Counted from the stretch's first letter, positions 17,195 through 26,169 are shown. The stretch is DNA of 64,000 nt from DATLNF01 sp035536235 (GCA_035536235.1 DATLOQ010000119.1:15710-79709), one strand, 5' to 3'. Numbers and translations: made by a program. The notes: generated by a model not told the origin, from the sequence alone.

Positions 17195-19923
17195 ACGTGC
17201 CGGGCTCGGCGGCGGAGCGCCGCCCCGGCCAGGACGACGAGGAGCCCGAGGTGCGGCGCGACCGCGCCAGTCGCCGGCATTGGCCGCGGCGTGCGCACCG
17301 GGGGCACGGGAGCCGCGCGGACCGGCGCGGCGAGCGCTATCACGTGCACCCAACCGCCTCGGTCCTCGTACGGCATCGTCAAGCACGGCCCGATGACGCC
17401 GTCGGTGAGCGAGCAGACCTCGGACCGGGGGTGAGGGCGCCGAGCGTCGGTGAGATCGGGCCCAGAAATCTCCCGCACTGATGCGATCGCCGAGCGCAGC
17501 GCCGCCGCCACCACGGCCTGCGGAGCCCGGCCGCCGGTGTAGTCCCGCGAGGGGACCAGGCCGGAGAAGCCCGGCCGGAGGATTCGCGTCGCGAGGTTGT
17601 CCAGCGGTGGCGCGTCATAGACGTGGCTGCCCACGCCGGTCTGCCGATCGAGGATGGCATCGGATCCGTCATCCGGCAGCAGACCGGCGAAGAGCTCCCG
17701 GCGTACCGCGAGGACGAAGGCGTCGTAGAGCGTTGGCGCCGGGCCGTCGGTGGCCGGCTCACCCATCGTGTCAGCACCGGGTCCGTAGTGGCTGCCGTCC
17801 CAGGCCAGGAGCAGGTCGATCGCGGTGCGCTCGTCGGACGTCAGGTCGTCGCGACGGGCGAGCTCGGCCAGCAGGGGTCGATAGAGCGTCAGCCTGACGT
17901 CACGGCTGCCCGCCAGTCGGTCCACGGCCATCAACGCCTTGAGGTCCAAGTCCTTGCGGCCGCGCAGCAGGTCGTGCAGGAGCGTCACTCTCTGGACGGG
18001 GCCGGCAGGGCGAGAGAACGGTGCTCGCCCTTCGCCGTCCAACCAGCCGCGCGCGGGCTTGTTGTTCCAGTTGACGAGATAGCCCTCGGGCGGGTCGACG
18101 GAGTGCGGCATCTCCTCGAAGGTCAGCAGCCCGTCCGGATCGTGCTCGCCAGTGCCAGGAGCGGGCAGCCGCATATCCACCGAGCGCTTGCGGCGCAGCT
18201 CCAGCCCCGGGTGCCAGTAGGCGATGCGCCCGTCTGCATCGGCATAGAGCACGTTCTCGTTCCAGGTGACCGCGCGGACACCGGCCTCGAACTCGGCGAA
18301 GGTGTCGGCGCTGTTCCACGCCAACGTGCCCTTGATGGTCTCGAGCTCTCGTCCCCACATGGCGTACTGCACGGACCGGGACTTAGTGCCGTCCGCGGTT
18401 GTCGCGACGATCGGCCCATGGACGGTACGGCAGGCGCGGACGTCCTGGCTGAGCAGGGCAGGGCCGACCGGCACGCCCTCGGGCGCGGCGCGGTAGCGCA
18501 CTGTCTCGGTCCGGCAGTCCGCGTCCTTCCACTTGCCGTCGTGCAGGTACTGCGGTGGATCGCCGGCGCTGGCACCCGGTCTGGTCGTCTCGATGTAGGA
18601 GTCGATGGACTTGCTATAGCCCGACGTCAGCGCCCACGCGACCCGCTTGCCGTACCCGATGCCGATCGTCGGCAGCCCTGGCACGGCCGCGCCGCGAGCG
18701 TCGTACCCGCCGCCGTGCACCTCGAGCTCCCAGAGCATGCTCGGGTAGCTGTAGCCGAGCTGCGGACCGCTGAGCAGCAGAGCCTTGCCGTCCCTAGTGT
18801 TCTTCGGCGCGACCGCTGCTGCGATGGACCCGCCGCGCAGGTTCGTCAGGTACTCGTGTACGGCGGTGACAGCGCGCGCCACGGCCGCCTGCGGGACGCC
18901 GAGCGGGTTGGCGGCCGGCGCGGCCACGGGGGCCCGTGGTGGCAGCGTCGGCTCCGGGCTGCCGCCAGTGCCGGGACCCGTGGCGAGCTCCAGCGGGATG
19001 GTTGCGGCGAAGTCCGCCATGGACGTGAAGGTGCGAGCGCGATCAGCTGCGCTGCCCGGGATGTTGCTGAAGGAGCGACCCTGCACGGTGGTCACCGCCT
19101 TGGGGTCCTCTTGCCAGACCAGGTCCTCGAAGACTCCGCGGCCGGCGGTCTTGCCGAGCTTCGACTCCAGGGTCCGCAGCGCCGCGACGTTCTCCATCTC
19201 GTTGCCGCCCTCGGCGGCGACGAAGCGGGTGATCAGCACGCCTGCGGCGAGGACATCCCGTCGCTCCCACCGCCTCGGCGTAGTCGTCAGAAGGACGTAC
19301 TCCGCCGGCAGCAGTCGGGGATTCGCAGCCACCTCGTCGAGACGCGCGTTGACCCCGTCGACGTACCCGTCGACGGCGTCCTTGCCGGCCTGCGGCAGCG
19401 CGACGAAGAACTGCTCGTACTCCTCCGCGGAGTAGGTCAGGACGCGGGTCTTGATGTCGGCCGGGACGGACCCGCTGCCGGCCAGCTCGGCCAGCGTGCC
19501 GAGCCCCGTGCGCCGCAGGCCGTCCATGAAGAACAGCCGGTCCACCGCGGCAGAGTAGCCCGCCCCGAACCACACGTCTCGCCCGGTGTCGGCGTACACC
19601 GCAGGCACGCCGAAGCCATCACGGTAGATGCGCACTCCCGGCTTGGGCTCCACCGGTTCGCCTTGAGCGTGGAATTTGCCGGGCTTGTATCCGAAGCCCC
19701 AGTAGAGCTCGCGTTGGTCGTCGATGTGCTCGCCGAACTCCGACGGCTTCCCTGATGCTTCTCCACGCAGCTGGCCCTCGACGGAGAAGAAGCCGCTGTT
19801 GCCGGGCGGCAGCACTGTGAACGCGGTGAGCTCCTGCCTGGGTGGGCTCTCCTGCGCCAGGGCCGGCGCGACCGGGAGGAAGCCAAGCAGGGCAACGAGG
19901 AGCGCTGCGGGGGCGATGCGCAT
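17191..19923 (-). CDS. Penicillin-acylase-family Ntn hydrolase, exported and tail-anchored
   Basis: A 910-residue exported enzyme of the penicillin/AHL acylase family. It has a signal peptide (1-23), an alpha-subunit-like region (about 85-355) with VRIYRDGFGVPAVYADTGRDVWF, and a likely autoprocessing site in LRGGS-IAAAVAPKNT (about residue 367), where Ser would be the nucleophile; family members usually read SN there, this has SI. The C-terminus PMPATG, hydrophobic stretch, RRRARHV resembles a variant sortase tail. Substrate is unknown (beta-lactams, acyl-homoserine lactones or other amides). ATG 19923 follows TATAAC (minus strand, 19935-19930) by six bases. Confidence 0.87.
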   Translation of the reverse strand: MRIAPAALLVALLGFLPVAPALAQESPPRQELTAFTVLPPGNSGFFSVEGQLRGEASGKPSEFGEHIDDQRELYWGFGYKPGKFHAQGEPVEPKPGVRIYRDGFGVPAVYADTGRDVWFGAGYSAAVDRLFFMDGLRRTGLGTLAELAGSGSVPADIKTRVLTYSAEEYEQFFVALPQAGKDAVDGYVDGVNARLDEVAANPRLLPAEYVLLTTTPRRWERRDVLAAGVLITRFVAAEGGNEMENVAALRTLESKLGKTAGRGVFEDLVWQEDPKAVTTVQGRSFSNIPGSAADRARTFTSMADFAATIPLELATGPGTGGSPEPTLPPRAPVAAPAANPLGVPQAAVARAVTAVHEYLTNLRGGSIAAAVAPKNTRDGKALLLSGPQLGYSYPSMLWELEVHGGGYDARGAAVPGLPTIGIGYGKRVAWALTSGYSKSIDSYIETTRPGASAGDPPQYLHDGKWKDADCRTETVRYRAAPEGVPVGPALLSQDVRACRTVHGPIVATTADGTKSRSVQYAMWGRELETIKGTLAWNSADTFAEFEAGVRAVTWNENVLYADADGRIAYWHPGLELRRKRSVDMRLPAPGTGEHDPDGLLTFEEMPHSVDPPEGYLVNWNNKPARGWLDGEGRAPFSRPAGPVQRVTLLHDLLRGRKDLDLKALMAVDRLAGSRDVRLTLYRPLLAELARRDDLTSDERTAIDLLLAWDGSHYGPGADTMGEPATDGPAPTLYDAFVLAVRRELFAGLLPDDGSDAILDRQTGVGSHVYDAPPLDNLATRILRPGFSGLVPSRDYTGGRAPQAVVAAALRSAIASVREISGPDLTDARRPHPRSEVCSLTDGVIGPCLTMPYEDRGGWVHVIALAAPVRAAPVPPVRTPRPMPATGAVAPHLGLLVVLAGAALRRRARHV

Positions 19924-19929
19924 CCTCCG

Positions 19930-19937
19930 GTTATACC
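19930..19937. promoter_or_regulatory. Shared divergent -10 region of acylase gene and crtI
   Basis: Only 23 bases separate the two divergent start codons (19923 and 19947). The 8-base stretch GTTATACC reads TATAAC on the minus strand (six bases before the acylase ATG) and TATACC on the plus strand (nine bases before the crtI ATG). The two -10 boxes thus share the TATA core 19932-19935, and both messages would start at or near their ATG. Polymerase could hardly occupy both at once, so the genes may exclude each other. Confidence 0.6.
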
Positions 19938-19946
19938 GTCCTGGAC

Positions 19947-21437
19947 ATGCGCACCGTCAGTGGTCCCAGCGATCGGGTCGTCATCGTCGGCGCCGGGCTG
20001 GCCGGGCTGTCCGCGGCGCTGCGCCTCGCCGGAGCTGGTCGCGAGGTCACTGTGCTGGAGCGCGAGTCCGTCCCCGGCGGTCGAGCAGGGCGACTCTCCG
20101 ACAGCGGCTTCGAGTTCGACACCGGACCGACCGTGCTGACTATGCCGGACCTGATCCGCGACGCATTCGCGTGCGTCGGGGAGGAGATGGACGACTGGCT
20201 GACCCTGCGGCCGCTGTCCCCGCTCTACCGCGCCTACTACCCGGACGGCTCCACCCTGGACGTGCACAGCGACACCGACGCGATGGCCGAGGAGGTCGCG
20301 CGCGTCTGTGGTCCCGCCGAGGCGGCGGGCTACCGGCGCTACGTCGACTTCGTGTCGGAGCTCTACCGGCTGGAGATGGCCGACTTCATCGACCGCAACA
20401 TCGACTCGCCCTTCTCGCTGCTGCGGCCGTCGCTGGCCCGGCTGGCGGCGATCGGCGGCTTCCGGCGGCTGGCACCCAAGGTGGGTGAGTACCTCAAGGA
20501 CCCGCGGACGCAGCGGGTGCTCTCCTTCCAGTCGATGTACGCCGGGCTGTCGCCGTACGACGCGCTCGCGATCTACGCGGTCATCGCCTACATGGACTCC
20601 GTCGCCGGCGTCTACTTCCCCGAGGGCGGCATGCACGCGGTGCCGGTCGCGCTCGCCGGCGCGGCGGTCAAGCACGGCGTCGACATCCGCTACTCCACGA
20701 CGGTGACGCAGGTCGAGGTCGTCAACGGTCGGGCCGTCGGCGTGCTCACGGCTGCCGGCGAGCGAATCCCGGCCGATGTGGTGGTGCTCAACCCGGACCT
20801 CCCGGTGGCCTATCGCGAGCTGCTGCCGCCGACCGCGGTGCCGGCGCGGGTGAAGTCGCTCACCTACTCGCCGTCGTGCTTCCTGCTGCTGGCCGGGTCG
20901 ACGGCGTCGTACTCCCAGATCGCGCACCACAACATCCACTTCGGCAAGTCGTGGCGCGGCGTCTTCGACGAGCTCATCGACCAGCAGTCGCTGATGAGCG
21001 ACCCCTCGGTGCTGGTGACCGCGCCCACGCACACCGACCCGTCGCTGGCACCGGAGGGCCGTCACATCTACTACGTGCTCTTTCCGACGCCCAACCTCGA
21101 CGCTGCTCTCGACTGGTCGGTCATCGGCCCGCGCTACCGCAATGAAGTCATCGGGCACCTGGAGCGCCTCGGCTACGTCGGATTCGGCGACGCGATCGAG
21201 GTCGAGCACGTGACGACGCCGGCCGACTGGAGGGCCCGCGGGATGGAGCGAGGCGCGCCGTTCGCGGCGGCGCACACCTTCTTCCAGACGGGTCCGTTTC
21301 GGCCCGCCAACCTCGCGCCCAAGGTGGACGGCGTGGTCTTCTGCGGCTCGGGCACCCAGCCGGGCGTCGGCGTACCGATGGTGCTCATCAGCGGCCGCCT
21401 CGCCGCTGAGCGCATCCTCGGCCCCAGCACGTCCTAA
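19947..21437 (+). CDS. crtI: Phytoene desaturase
   Basis: A 496-residue FAD-dependent desaturase that turns phytoene into lycopene or neurosporene. Features: VVIVGAGLAGLSAALRLAGAGREVTVLE, GGRAGRLSDSGFEFDTGPTVLTMP, and the C-terminal CrtI signature VVFCGSGTQPGVGVPMVLISGRLAAERI. ATG 19947 gives a normal N-terminus and lies nine bases after TATACC. crtB would normally follow directly; here a nuclease-like gene within paired hairpins (21492-22648) separates them. Substrate range and number of desaturation steps cannot be read from the sequence. Confidence 0.93.
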   Translation: MRTVSGPSDRVVIVGAGLAGLSAALRLAGAGREVTVLERESVPGGRAGRLSDSGFEFDTGPTVLTMPDLIRDAFACVGEEMDDWLTLRPLSPLYRAYYPDGSTLDVHSDTDAMAEEVARVCGPAEAAGYRRYVDFVSELYRLEMADFIDRNIDSPFSLLRPSLARLAAIGGFRRLAPKVGEYLKDPRTQRVLSFQSMYAGLSPYDALAIYAVIAYMDSVAGVYFPEGGMHAVPVALAGAAVKHGVDIRYSTTVTQVEVVNGRAVGVLTAAGERIPADVVVLNPDLPVAYRELLPPTAVPARVKSLTYSPSCFLLLAGSTASYSQIAHHNIHFGKSWRGVFDELIDQQSLMSDPSVLVTAPTHTDPSLAPEGRHIYYVLFPTPNLDAALDWSVIGPRYRNEVIGHLERLGYVGFGDAIEVEHVTTPADWRARGMERGAPFAAAHTFFQTGPFRPANLAPKVDGVVFCGSGTQPGVGVPMVLISGRLAAERILGPSTS

Positions 21438-21491
21438 ACCCTCCTCGCCTCCCGGTCCAGGCGCCGTGGCCCGCGACCGAATTCCCCATCT

Positions 21492-21575
21492 CCGCACACA
21501 AAGTGATCGCCATGCCGCCGGACTGAGCACGAGTCTGCAGCGAGCCGTGTGGATAGAGGACCACTTTGTGTGCGG
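21492..21575. repeat. Inverted-repeat hairpin 1 (CCGCACACAAAGTG arms)
   Basis: Arms CCGCACACAAAGTG (21492-21505) and CACTTTGTGTGCGG (21562-21575) are a perfect 14-bp inverted repeat around a 56-base loop. The right arm ends four bases before the stop codon of the DUF559-type gene and 54 bases after crtI, so it could also act as a transcription stop for both. The same core CGCACACAAAG recurs on the other side of that gene. Confidence 0.85.
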
Positions 21576-21579
21576 TCAG

Positions 21580-22482
21580 TCAGGGCCGGAGCATCTCCGC
21601 CAGGGTCGCAAGCACGTAGTCGGGCTCGTGGACGACGTGCTGCCAGCAGAAGCGGAGCAGCTGCAGCCCGAGGATCTCGAGCTCGTTGGCGCGCCACTCG
21701 TCAACTGCAAGCCGCTCCAGGCCGTGGAACAGGTCACCCTCGGTCTCCACAACGAGCCGGGGTGGGTACCAGAAGTCGACCCGACCGAGGCGGCGTCCGT
21801 TGGCGCGCCGAAGGAGTCGCTGAGTCTGGCCCGGCGGCATACCGGCCAAGACGACCAGGACGCGGAAGAGCGACTCCAACACCGATCCAGCCCGGGGGTT
21901 GACGAGTCCCAGCACGGTCGATACCCGCGACGCATCTCGTCCCCACAGCGCACGGCGCTCACCGATGACCGCCAGCATCCGCAACAGCCCCAATCGCATG
22001 AGCGAGTCGATGGCCGCGACCGCGGTGCTCTGCGGCTCGGCACGAGCGAGGTCGACAGCCAGCCGGGCAGGTGCGGTCACTTTGAGCACGATCACGTCGT
22101 CGCCAACCCGCAGGCGCAGCGGTCCGACGTCCGCCGGGCCGAGATCGGATCGATGCACCTCGTACGGCGAGCTCACTCGCGACCGGTTGCGCTCTACAGT
22201 GAGGTGAGTAGCGCCGTCCCAGCCGAGTATTGGCACGCCTTGCAGCACGGCCGCGGCGGCATGGCTGACCGCAGCGCGCCGCCCAGCCGCCTCCTCGGCC
22301 ACCTCGTGCACCCAGTCCGGGGAGGAGGGGATGAGCCAGGTCTTCGCGCGTACTAGCAGTACGTCGCCCCTACGCCGACGCTGGGCCAATTCGGCCGCCT
22401 CGACCCCGTGCCCGCGGGCGAACGGCGTGGAGACCAGCCGACCCGTCGCACCAGCGGCTGCCGCCAGGCTCTCGAATGACAT
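21580..22482 (-). CDS. AbiEi-like / DUF559 (Vsr-fold) nuclease-like protein
   Basis: A 300-residue protein. The middle resembles AbiEi antitoxin C-terminal regions (AVSHAAAAVLQGVPILGW, then LTVERNRSR and the VTAPARLAVDLARAEP segment). The last 60 residues resemble DUF559, a Vsr-like endonuclease fold (RLGRVDFWYPPRLVVETEGD, then LEILGLQLLRFCWQHV), with Asp and Glu in the active-site strand; the usual ExDG is ETEGD. ATG 22482 is preferred; a GTG at 22593 would run through hairpin 2. It lies between crtI and crtB with a hairpin repeat on each side. Mechanism is unknown; nuclease, antitoxin-like regulator and mobile-element protein are all open. Confidence 0.65.
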   Translation of the reverse strand: MSFESLAAAAGATGRLVSTPFARGHGVEAAELAQRRRRGDVLLVRAKTWLIPSSPDWVHEVAEEAAGRRAAVSHAAAAVLQGVPILGWDGATHLTVERNRSRVSSPYEVHRSDLGPADVGPLRLRVGDDVIVLKVTAPARLAVDLARAEPQSTAVAAIDSLMRLGLLRMLAVIGERRALWGRDASRVSTVLGLVNPRAGSVLESLFRVLVVLAGMPPGQTQRLLRRANGRRLGRVDFWYPPRLVVETEGDLFHGLERLAVDEWRANELEILGLQLLRFCWQHVVHEPDYVLATLAEMLRP

Positions 22483-22566
22483 CCACCCAGCGTGCGCACT
22501 CGCACCGTCGTACCGGGGTCGTGACGTGAATCTGTGAATAAGCCGGATCGGCGGCCGCACCCGATC

Positions 22567-22648
22567 CCGCACACAAAGGGGGCCGTCGTCCACAGGCCGA
22601 GCGGCGTCGCGTGCTCGCGGCGACGAGGGCGCGATCGCTTTGTGTGCG
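22567..22648. repeat. Inverted-repeat hairpin 2 (CGCACACAAAG arms)
   Basis: Arms CGCACACAAAG (22568-22578) and CTTTGTGTGCG (22638-22648) form a perfect 11-bp inverted repeat around a 59-base loop. Size and arm sequence match hairpin 1. The outer arms of the two hairpins also share a GATCGC neighbour (21505-21510 and 22633-22638), so the whole 21492-22648 segment is roughly mirror-symmetric around the nuclease-like gene. crtB starts 50 bases beyond it. Confidence 0.82.
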
Positions 22649-22698
22649 AGCAGCTCTGATCTGGGGCCTCGCGAACCAACAGTGGGAGACTCAGGCGC

Positions 22699-23637
22699 AT
22701 GGGGTTGGTGCAGGAAGCGCTGTCACGGGGTGAGCTGCGCCGGGTCGCCGACCCGACCCTGCGGGCGTCGTACCTCGCCTGCAAGGACCTCAACGCTCGC
22801 CATGGCCGCACCTACTTCCTCGCGACGCTGCTGCTGCCGGCGTGGAAGCGCCCGTACGTGCACGCCCTCTACGGCTTTGCGCGGTACGCCGACGAGATCG
22901 TCGACGACCTCGGCTCGACCGCCAGCGACGCCGAGAAGGCGGCCCACCTCACCACCTGGGGCGAGCAGTTCCTCGCCGACGTACGCCGGGGCGAGAGCAC
23001 GGACCCGGTCTGCCGCGCGGTCGTCGACACCGTGCGCCGGTGGGACATCCCCATCGCGCACTTCGAGGCGTTCCTGCAGTCGATGCAGATGGACCTGACC
23101 GTCACCGACTACAAGACCTACGAAGACCTGATGGTCTACGTCTACGGGTCCGCCGCAGTGATCGGGCTGCAGATGGTGCCGATCCTCGAGCCGCTGGACG
23201 ACTCGGCGTCTGCCTACGCGGCGGACCTCGGCATCGCCTTCCAGCTGGCCAACTTCATCCGCGACGTCGGCGAGGACCTGCAGCGCGGCCGCATCTACCT
23301 CCCGTTGGAGGACCTGCAAGCGTTCGGCGTCGACCGCGAGCACCTCGCGCGCGGTGTCGTAGACGGCCCGATACGACGGCTGCTGGCCTTCGAGATATCC
23401 CGCACCCGCGAGATCTTCCGGGCCGCCCGCCCCGGCGTCCGCCTGCTGCACTCGACCAGCCGCGACTGCATCGAGACGGCGCTCACCCTCTACGGCGGCA
23501 TCCTGGACGAGGTGGAGGCCGCCGACTACCAGGTGCTCGACCGGCGGGTCTCCGTCGGCCTGCCCCGGCGGGCGGCCGTCGCCGGCCGGGGAATCGTCCG
23601 GGCCCGGCGGGCGCGCCGCCGTGGCCCCTGGGCGTAG
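22699..23637 (+). CDS. crtB: Phytoene synthase
   Basis: A 312-residue squalene/phytoene synthase that joins two GGPP molecules into 15-cis-phytoene. The two Asp-rich sites are clear: YGFARYADEIVDDLGS and NFIRDVGEDLQRGRIYLPLEDL. YGSAAVIGLQMVPIL is also characteristic. ATG 22699 is preceded by GAGACT (22686-22691) with seven bases between, suggesting a private leaderless promoter just beyond hairpin 2. The last 25 residues are Arg-rich. It is the committed step for all the carotenoid genes here. Confidence 0.94.
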   Translation: MGLVQEALSRGELRRVADPTLRASYLACKDLNARHGRTYFLATLLLPAWKRPYVHALYGFARYADEIVDDLGSTASDAEKAAHLTTWGEQFLADVRRGESTDPVCRAVVDTVRRWDIPIAHFEAFLQSMQMDLTVTDYKTYEDLMVYVYGSAAVIGLQMVPILEPLDDSASAYAADLGIAFQLANFIRDVGEDLQRGRIYLPLEDLQAFGVDREHLARGVVDGPIRRLLAFEISRTREIFRAARPGVRLLHSTSRDCIETALTLYGGILDEVEAADYQVLDRRVSVGLPRRAAVAGRGIVRARRARRRGPWA

Positions 23638-23715
23638 CCTCTCAGGAGGCAGGCCTCGGCCGCCGTACGGCGAAGTTCAGCGAAGCTGCACTACTTCCGG
23701 CCCTCAGGAGCTCCC

Positions 23716-25347
23716 ATGCGCACGCGCCCCAGTCGGCTCTCTCGGACCCTGGCGCTCGGCGGCCTTGCGGCGGTCGCGATCGGCGGGGCGACCCTGTCCT
23801 CGCCCGCCACGGCCGCCACCCCCTGCACGCCTCCGCCGCGAGCGATGACCTTCGACGAGCCGGGCTATGTCGACACGACTCGAGCCGGCGGTGAGCCCAT
23901 CATCTTCACCCACCCCGACGGCACGCTGCTCTACGGCTCGCACGCCGGCACGACGCACTTCTTCGCCCCCGAATCCGCGGACGAGCAGATCGCCGCTTTC
24001 GCCGGCAACTACCGCGGCCAGACCTACTACTACCACTCCAAGGACAACGGGAAGAGCTGGACCTACGTCGACCGCACCTTCCCACCCGACTCGACGCTGG
24101 CCTCCGGCTTCTCCGACCCGGAGTTCGCCTACGACAAGGCGGGCAACGTCTACGTCTCGGAGATCAACCTGGCCAACATCTCGATGTCGAAGTCGACCGA
24201 CTCGGGCCAGTCCTACAAGGAGCAGAACTTCTTCGCCCAGACGGTCACCGACCGGCAGTGGACCGAGGGGGACGAAGAGGACGTCGTCTACATCATCGCC
24301 AACTCCTTCGGCGGCGGTACCTTCCCCAGCCGACCCGTCGGCAACAGCGGGCACTACCTCTACAAGAGCGTCGACGGCGGCAAGACCTTCACGCCAGGCA
24401 TCCCCGACGATGCCGGCCTCGGCGACATCCGGGTGGACAAGAGTGACGGCACGCTCTACGAGGCGCAGTACGCCGGCGCTGGTGGCGATCTGATCATGCG
24501 AGCCTTCCGCGGTGCGCGCGCGGACGACATGACCCCCGAGGACAACGTCGTCGCCGAGGGTGTCAGCATGCTGGCGCACTGGCCGACCTTCGACCTCGAC
24601 CCCGCTGGCAACCTCTACATCACCTGGGACGAGTCTGGCCAGGGCGATCGCCCGGCCGGCATCTACTACGCCTACTCCACCGACCGCGGCAAGAAGTGGT
24701 CCGCGCCGGTCCGCCTCGACAAGGACGAGAAGACTGACATCTGGCCCTGGCTCGCCGTCGGTGACGAGGGCCGGGTCGGAGTCGCCTGGTTCCAGGCCGA
24801 CGTGCAGCTGCCGGAGGAGGACGCCCAGACTCCCGGTGACCATGGCTGGACGGTGCAGGCCGCGCAGAGCCTCAACGGGCTCGGCTGCCTCTCCTCCCCG
24901 GTCCCCGCCTTCCGCAACGCCACGGCCGTCGCCGACCCCGTCCACGCCGGGACGATCTGCCAGGGCGGCACCGTGTGCCAGGCGCAGGCCATCGACCGCC
25001 GTCTCGGCGACTACTTCAGCGTCGAGATCGCCGGGGACGGTAAGTTCGTGCTCGCGTACTCCGACACTCGGATGGGCGGCCCGGTGGCGCTGCCCGGCTT
25101 CACCCGGCAGACCGACGGGCCGTCGTTCTTCGGCAAGCCGGAGCCGCGGTTCGGCAGCAAGGGTGCGGTCCGGCCGGCACCCGCGCGACCGCAGCCACAG
25201 CCCCAGCCGGCGCCCCGACCCGCTCCCAAGCCGGCGCCGCTGCCGGCCACCGGTGGGTCGCTGGCCGGCATAGGTCTGGCGCTGCTCGCCGGCGCGGCCG
25301 GTGTCGCCGCCGTACGCCGGCACCGGCAGCGTGCTGTCACCGGGTGA
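23716..25347 (+). CDS. Secreted BNR/sialidase-fold-like protein with LPATG tail
   Basis: A 543-residue exported protein: signal peptide (1-34, ending ATAAT), then a beta-propeller with repeated Asp-box-like turns (SKDNGKSWTYV, SKSTDSGQSYKE, KSVDGGKTFTPG, STDRGKKWSAPV). Asp boxes mark the sialidase/BNR fold, but sialidase active-site residues could not be identified, so no enzyme activity is claimed. A Pro/Ala/Lys/Gln linker leads to LPATG, a hydrophobic stretch and RRHRQRAVTG, as in sortase substrates. CAGGAG lies five bases before ATG 23716. It parallels the 13029-15044 protein in its tail. Confidence 0.8.
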   Translation: MRTRPSRLSRTLALGGLAAVAIGGATLSSPATAATPCTPPPRAMTFDEPGYVDTTRAGGEPIIFTHPDGTLLYGSHAGTTHFFAPESADEQIAAFAGNYRGQTYYYHSKDNGKSWTYVDRTFPPDSTLASGFSDPEFAYDKAGNVYVSEINLANISMSKSTDSGQSYKEQNFFAQTVTDRQWTEGDEEDVVYIIANSFGGGTFPSRPVGNSGHYLYKSVDGGKTFTPGIPDDAGLGDIRVDKSDGTLYEAQYAGAGGDLIMRAFRGARADDMTPEDNVVAEGVSMLAHWPTFDLDPAGNLYITWDESGQGDRPAGIYYAYSTDRGKKWSAPVRLDKDEKTDIWPWLAVGDEGRVGVAWFQADVQLPEEDAQTPGDHGWTVQAAQSLNGLGCLSSPVPAFRNATAVADPVHAGTICQGGTVCQAQAIDRRLGDYFSVEIAGDGKFVLAYSDTRMGGPVALPGFTRQTDGPSFFGKPEPRFGSKGAVRPAPARPQPQPQPAPRPAPKPAPLPATGGSLAGIGLALLAGAAGVAAVRRHRQRAVTG

Positions 25348-25359
25348 CCTCCAGCACCG

Positions 25360-26169
25360 GTGCCACGCAGCGCTAGCACCTGGGTCCGTCGTGCGCTCGG
25401 CGTCCTGGTCACGGTCTCCCTCGGCCTGGGCACGTTCGTCCTCTACGGCGCTCGAGTGGCCCACCCGGTCAGCGCCGCGGAGGCGCTCCGCGGCTTCACC
25501 GAGCGGCCGTCGTACGCCGGACGTCCCGGTCTCGACGCGGCCTTAGACGGAGTCCGACCGGCGGCCGGCGTCTACCGGTACGCGACCACCGGGTCGGCGC
25601 GGGTGGACCTGCTGGGCATCGAGCGGCACTACCCCTCGACAACGGCACGGGTGGTCCGGCTCGGTCCCGGCTGCCAGTGGGAGGAACAGGTGCCGCTCTT
25701 CGACGAGCATGTCGAGACCTACTCCGCCTGTGCGGCAGCTGGCGACCAGATCGAGACCGGCTACGCCACCCGGCTGACTTACTTCTTCGTGCCCGATATC
25801 AGTGACGCGGGATGCGCCCCGGGCGGGAGCCGGACAGGACACCGCCTGGCGCCAGGCAGCACGCAGAGGTTTCGCTGCCTCGACCGAGCCCGTCAGGTCC
25901 GCACGGACGGCAGCATCACGTTCCTTGGCGCGTCGACCGTCCACGTGGACGGGCGGGAGCAGCCATGTCGGCAGGTGCGGATGCTCACGGTGCTCCGTGG
26001 TCGCACCAGCGGCGCCGCGCTGCGCGAGCTGTGCACCGAGGCGAGCACGGGCCTGGTGCTGCGGGAGACCCGCACCGTCGGGCTCACCGTGGAGAGCGCG
26101 TTCGTCGGAGTCGTCCGCTACGTCGAGTCCGCCGAGTTCACGCTGAAGTCGATGACGCCACGGCGCTAG
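25360..26169 (+). CDS. Membrane-anchored or secreted protein of unknown function
   Basis: A 269-residue protein with one N-terminal hydrophobic segment (about 8-30, RRALGVLVTVSLGLGTFVLY), so the rest is probably outside the membrane. It contains six Cys in the second half (for example CAAAGD, CAPGG, FRCLDRAR, CRQVRML, LCTEAS), possibly disulfide-bonded. No family was recognised. The GTG start at 25360 comes 12 bases after the upstream BNR-like gene, so the two probably form an operon. The 3' end overlaps the convergent glycosyltransferase by four bases. Confidence 0.65.
   Translation: MPRSASTWVRRALGVLVTVSLGLGTFVLYGARVAHPVSAAEALRGFTERPSYAGRPGLDAALDGVRPAAGVYRYATTGSARVDLLGIERHYPSTTARVVRLGPGCQWEEQVPLFDEHVETYSACAAAGDQIETGYATRLTYFFVPDISDAGCAPGGSRTGHRLAPGSTQRFRCLDRARQVRTDGSITFLGASTVHVDGREQPCRQVRMLTVLRGRTSGAALRELCTEASTGLVLRETRTVGLTVESAFVGVVRYVESAEFTLKSMTPRR

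Noticed and set aside
22483..22593. N-terminal extension of the DUF559-type gene to GTG 22593
   Set aside because: It would begin in the loop of hairpin 2 and encode non-conserved residues; ATG 22482 fits the family better.
23658..23670. Recurrent GCCGTACGGC-like palindromes (for example 23662, 36329, 36849, 38123) as a highly iterated element
   Set aside because: CGTACG occurs often in coding sequence throughout the window and fits Arg/Val/Thr codon pairs; without counts against a background model I cannot claim enrichment.
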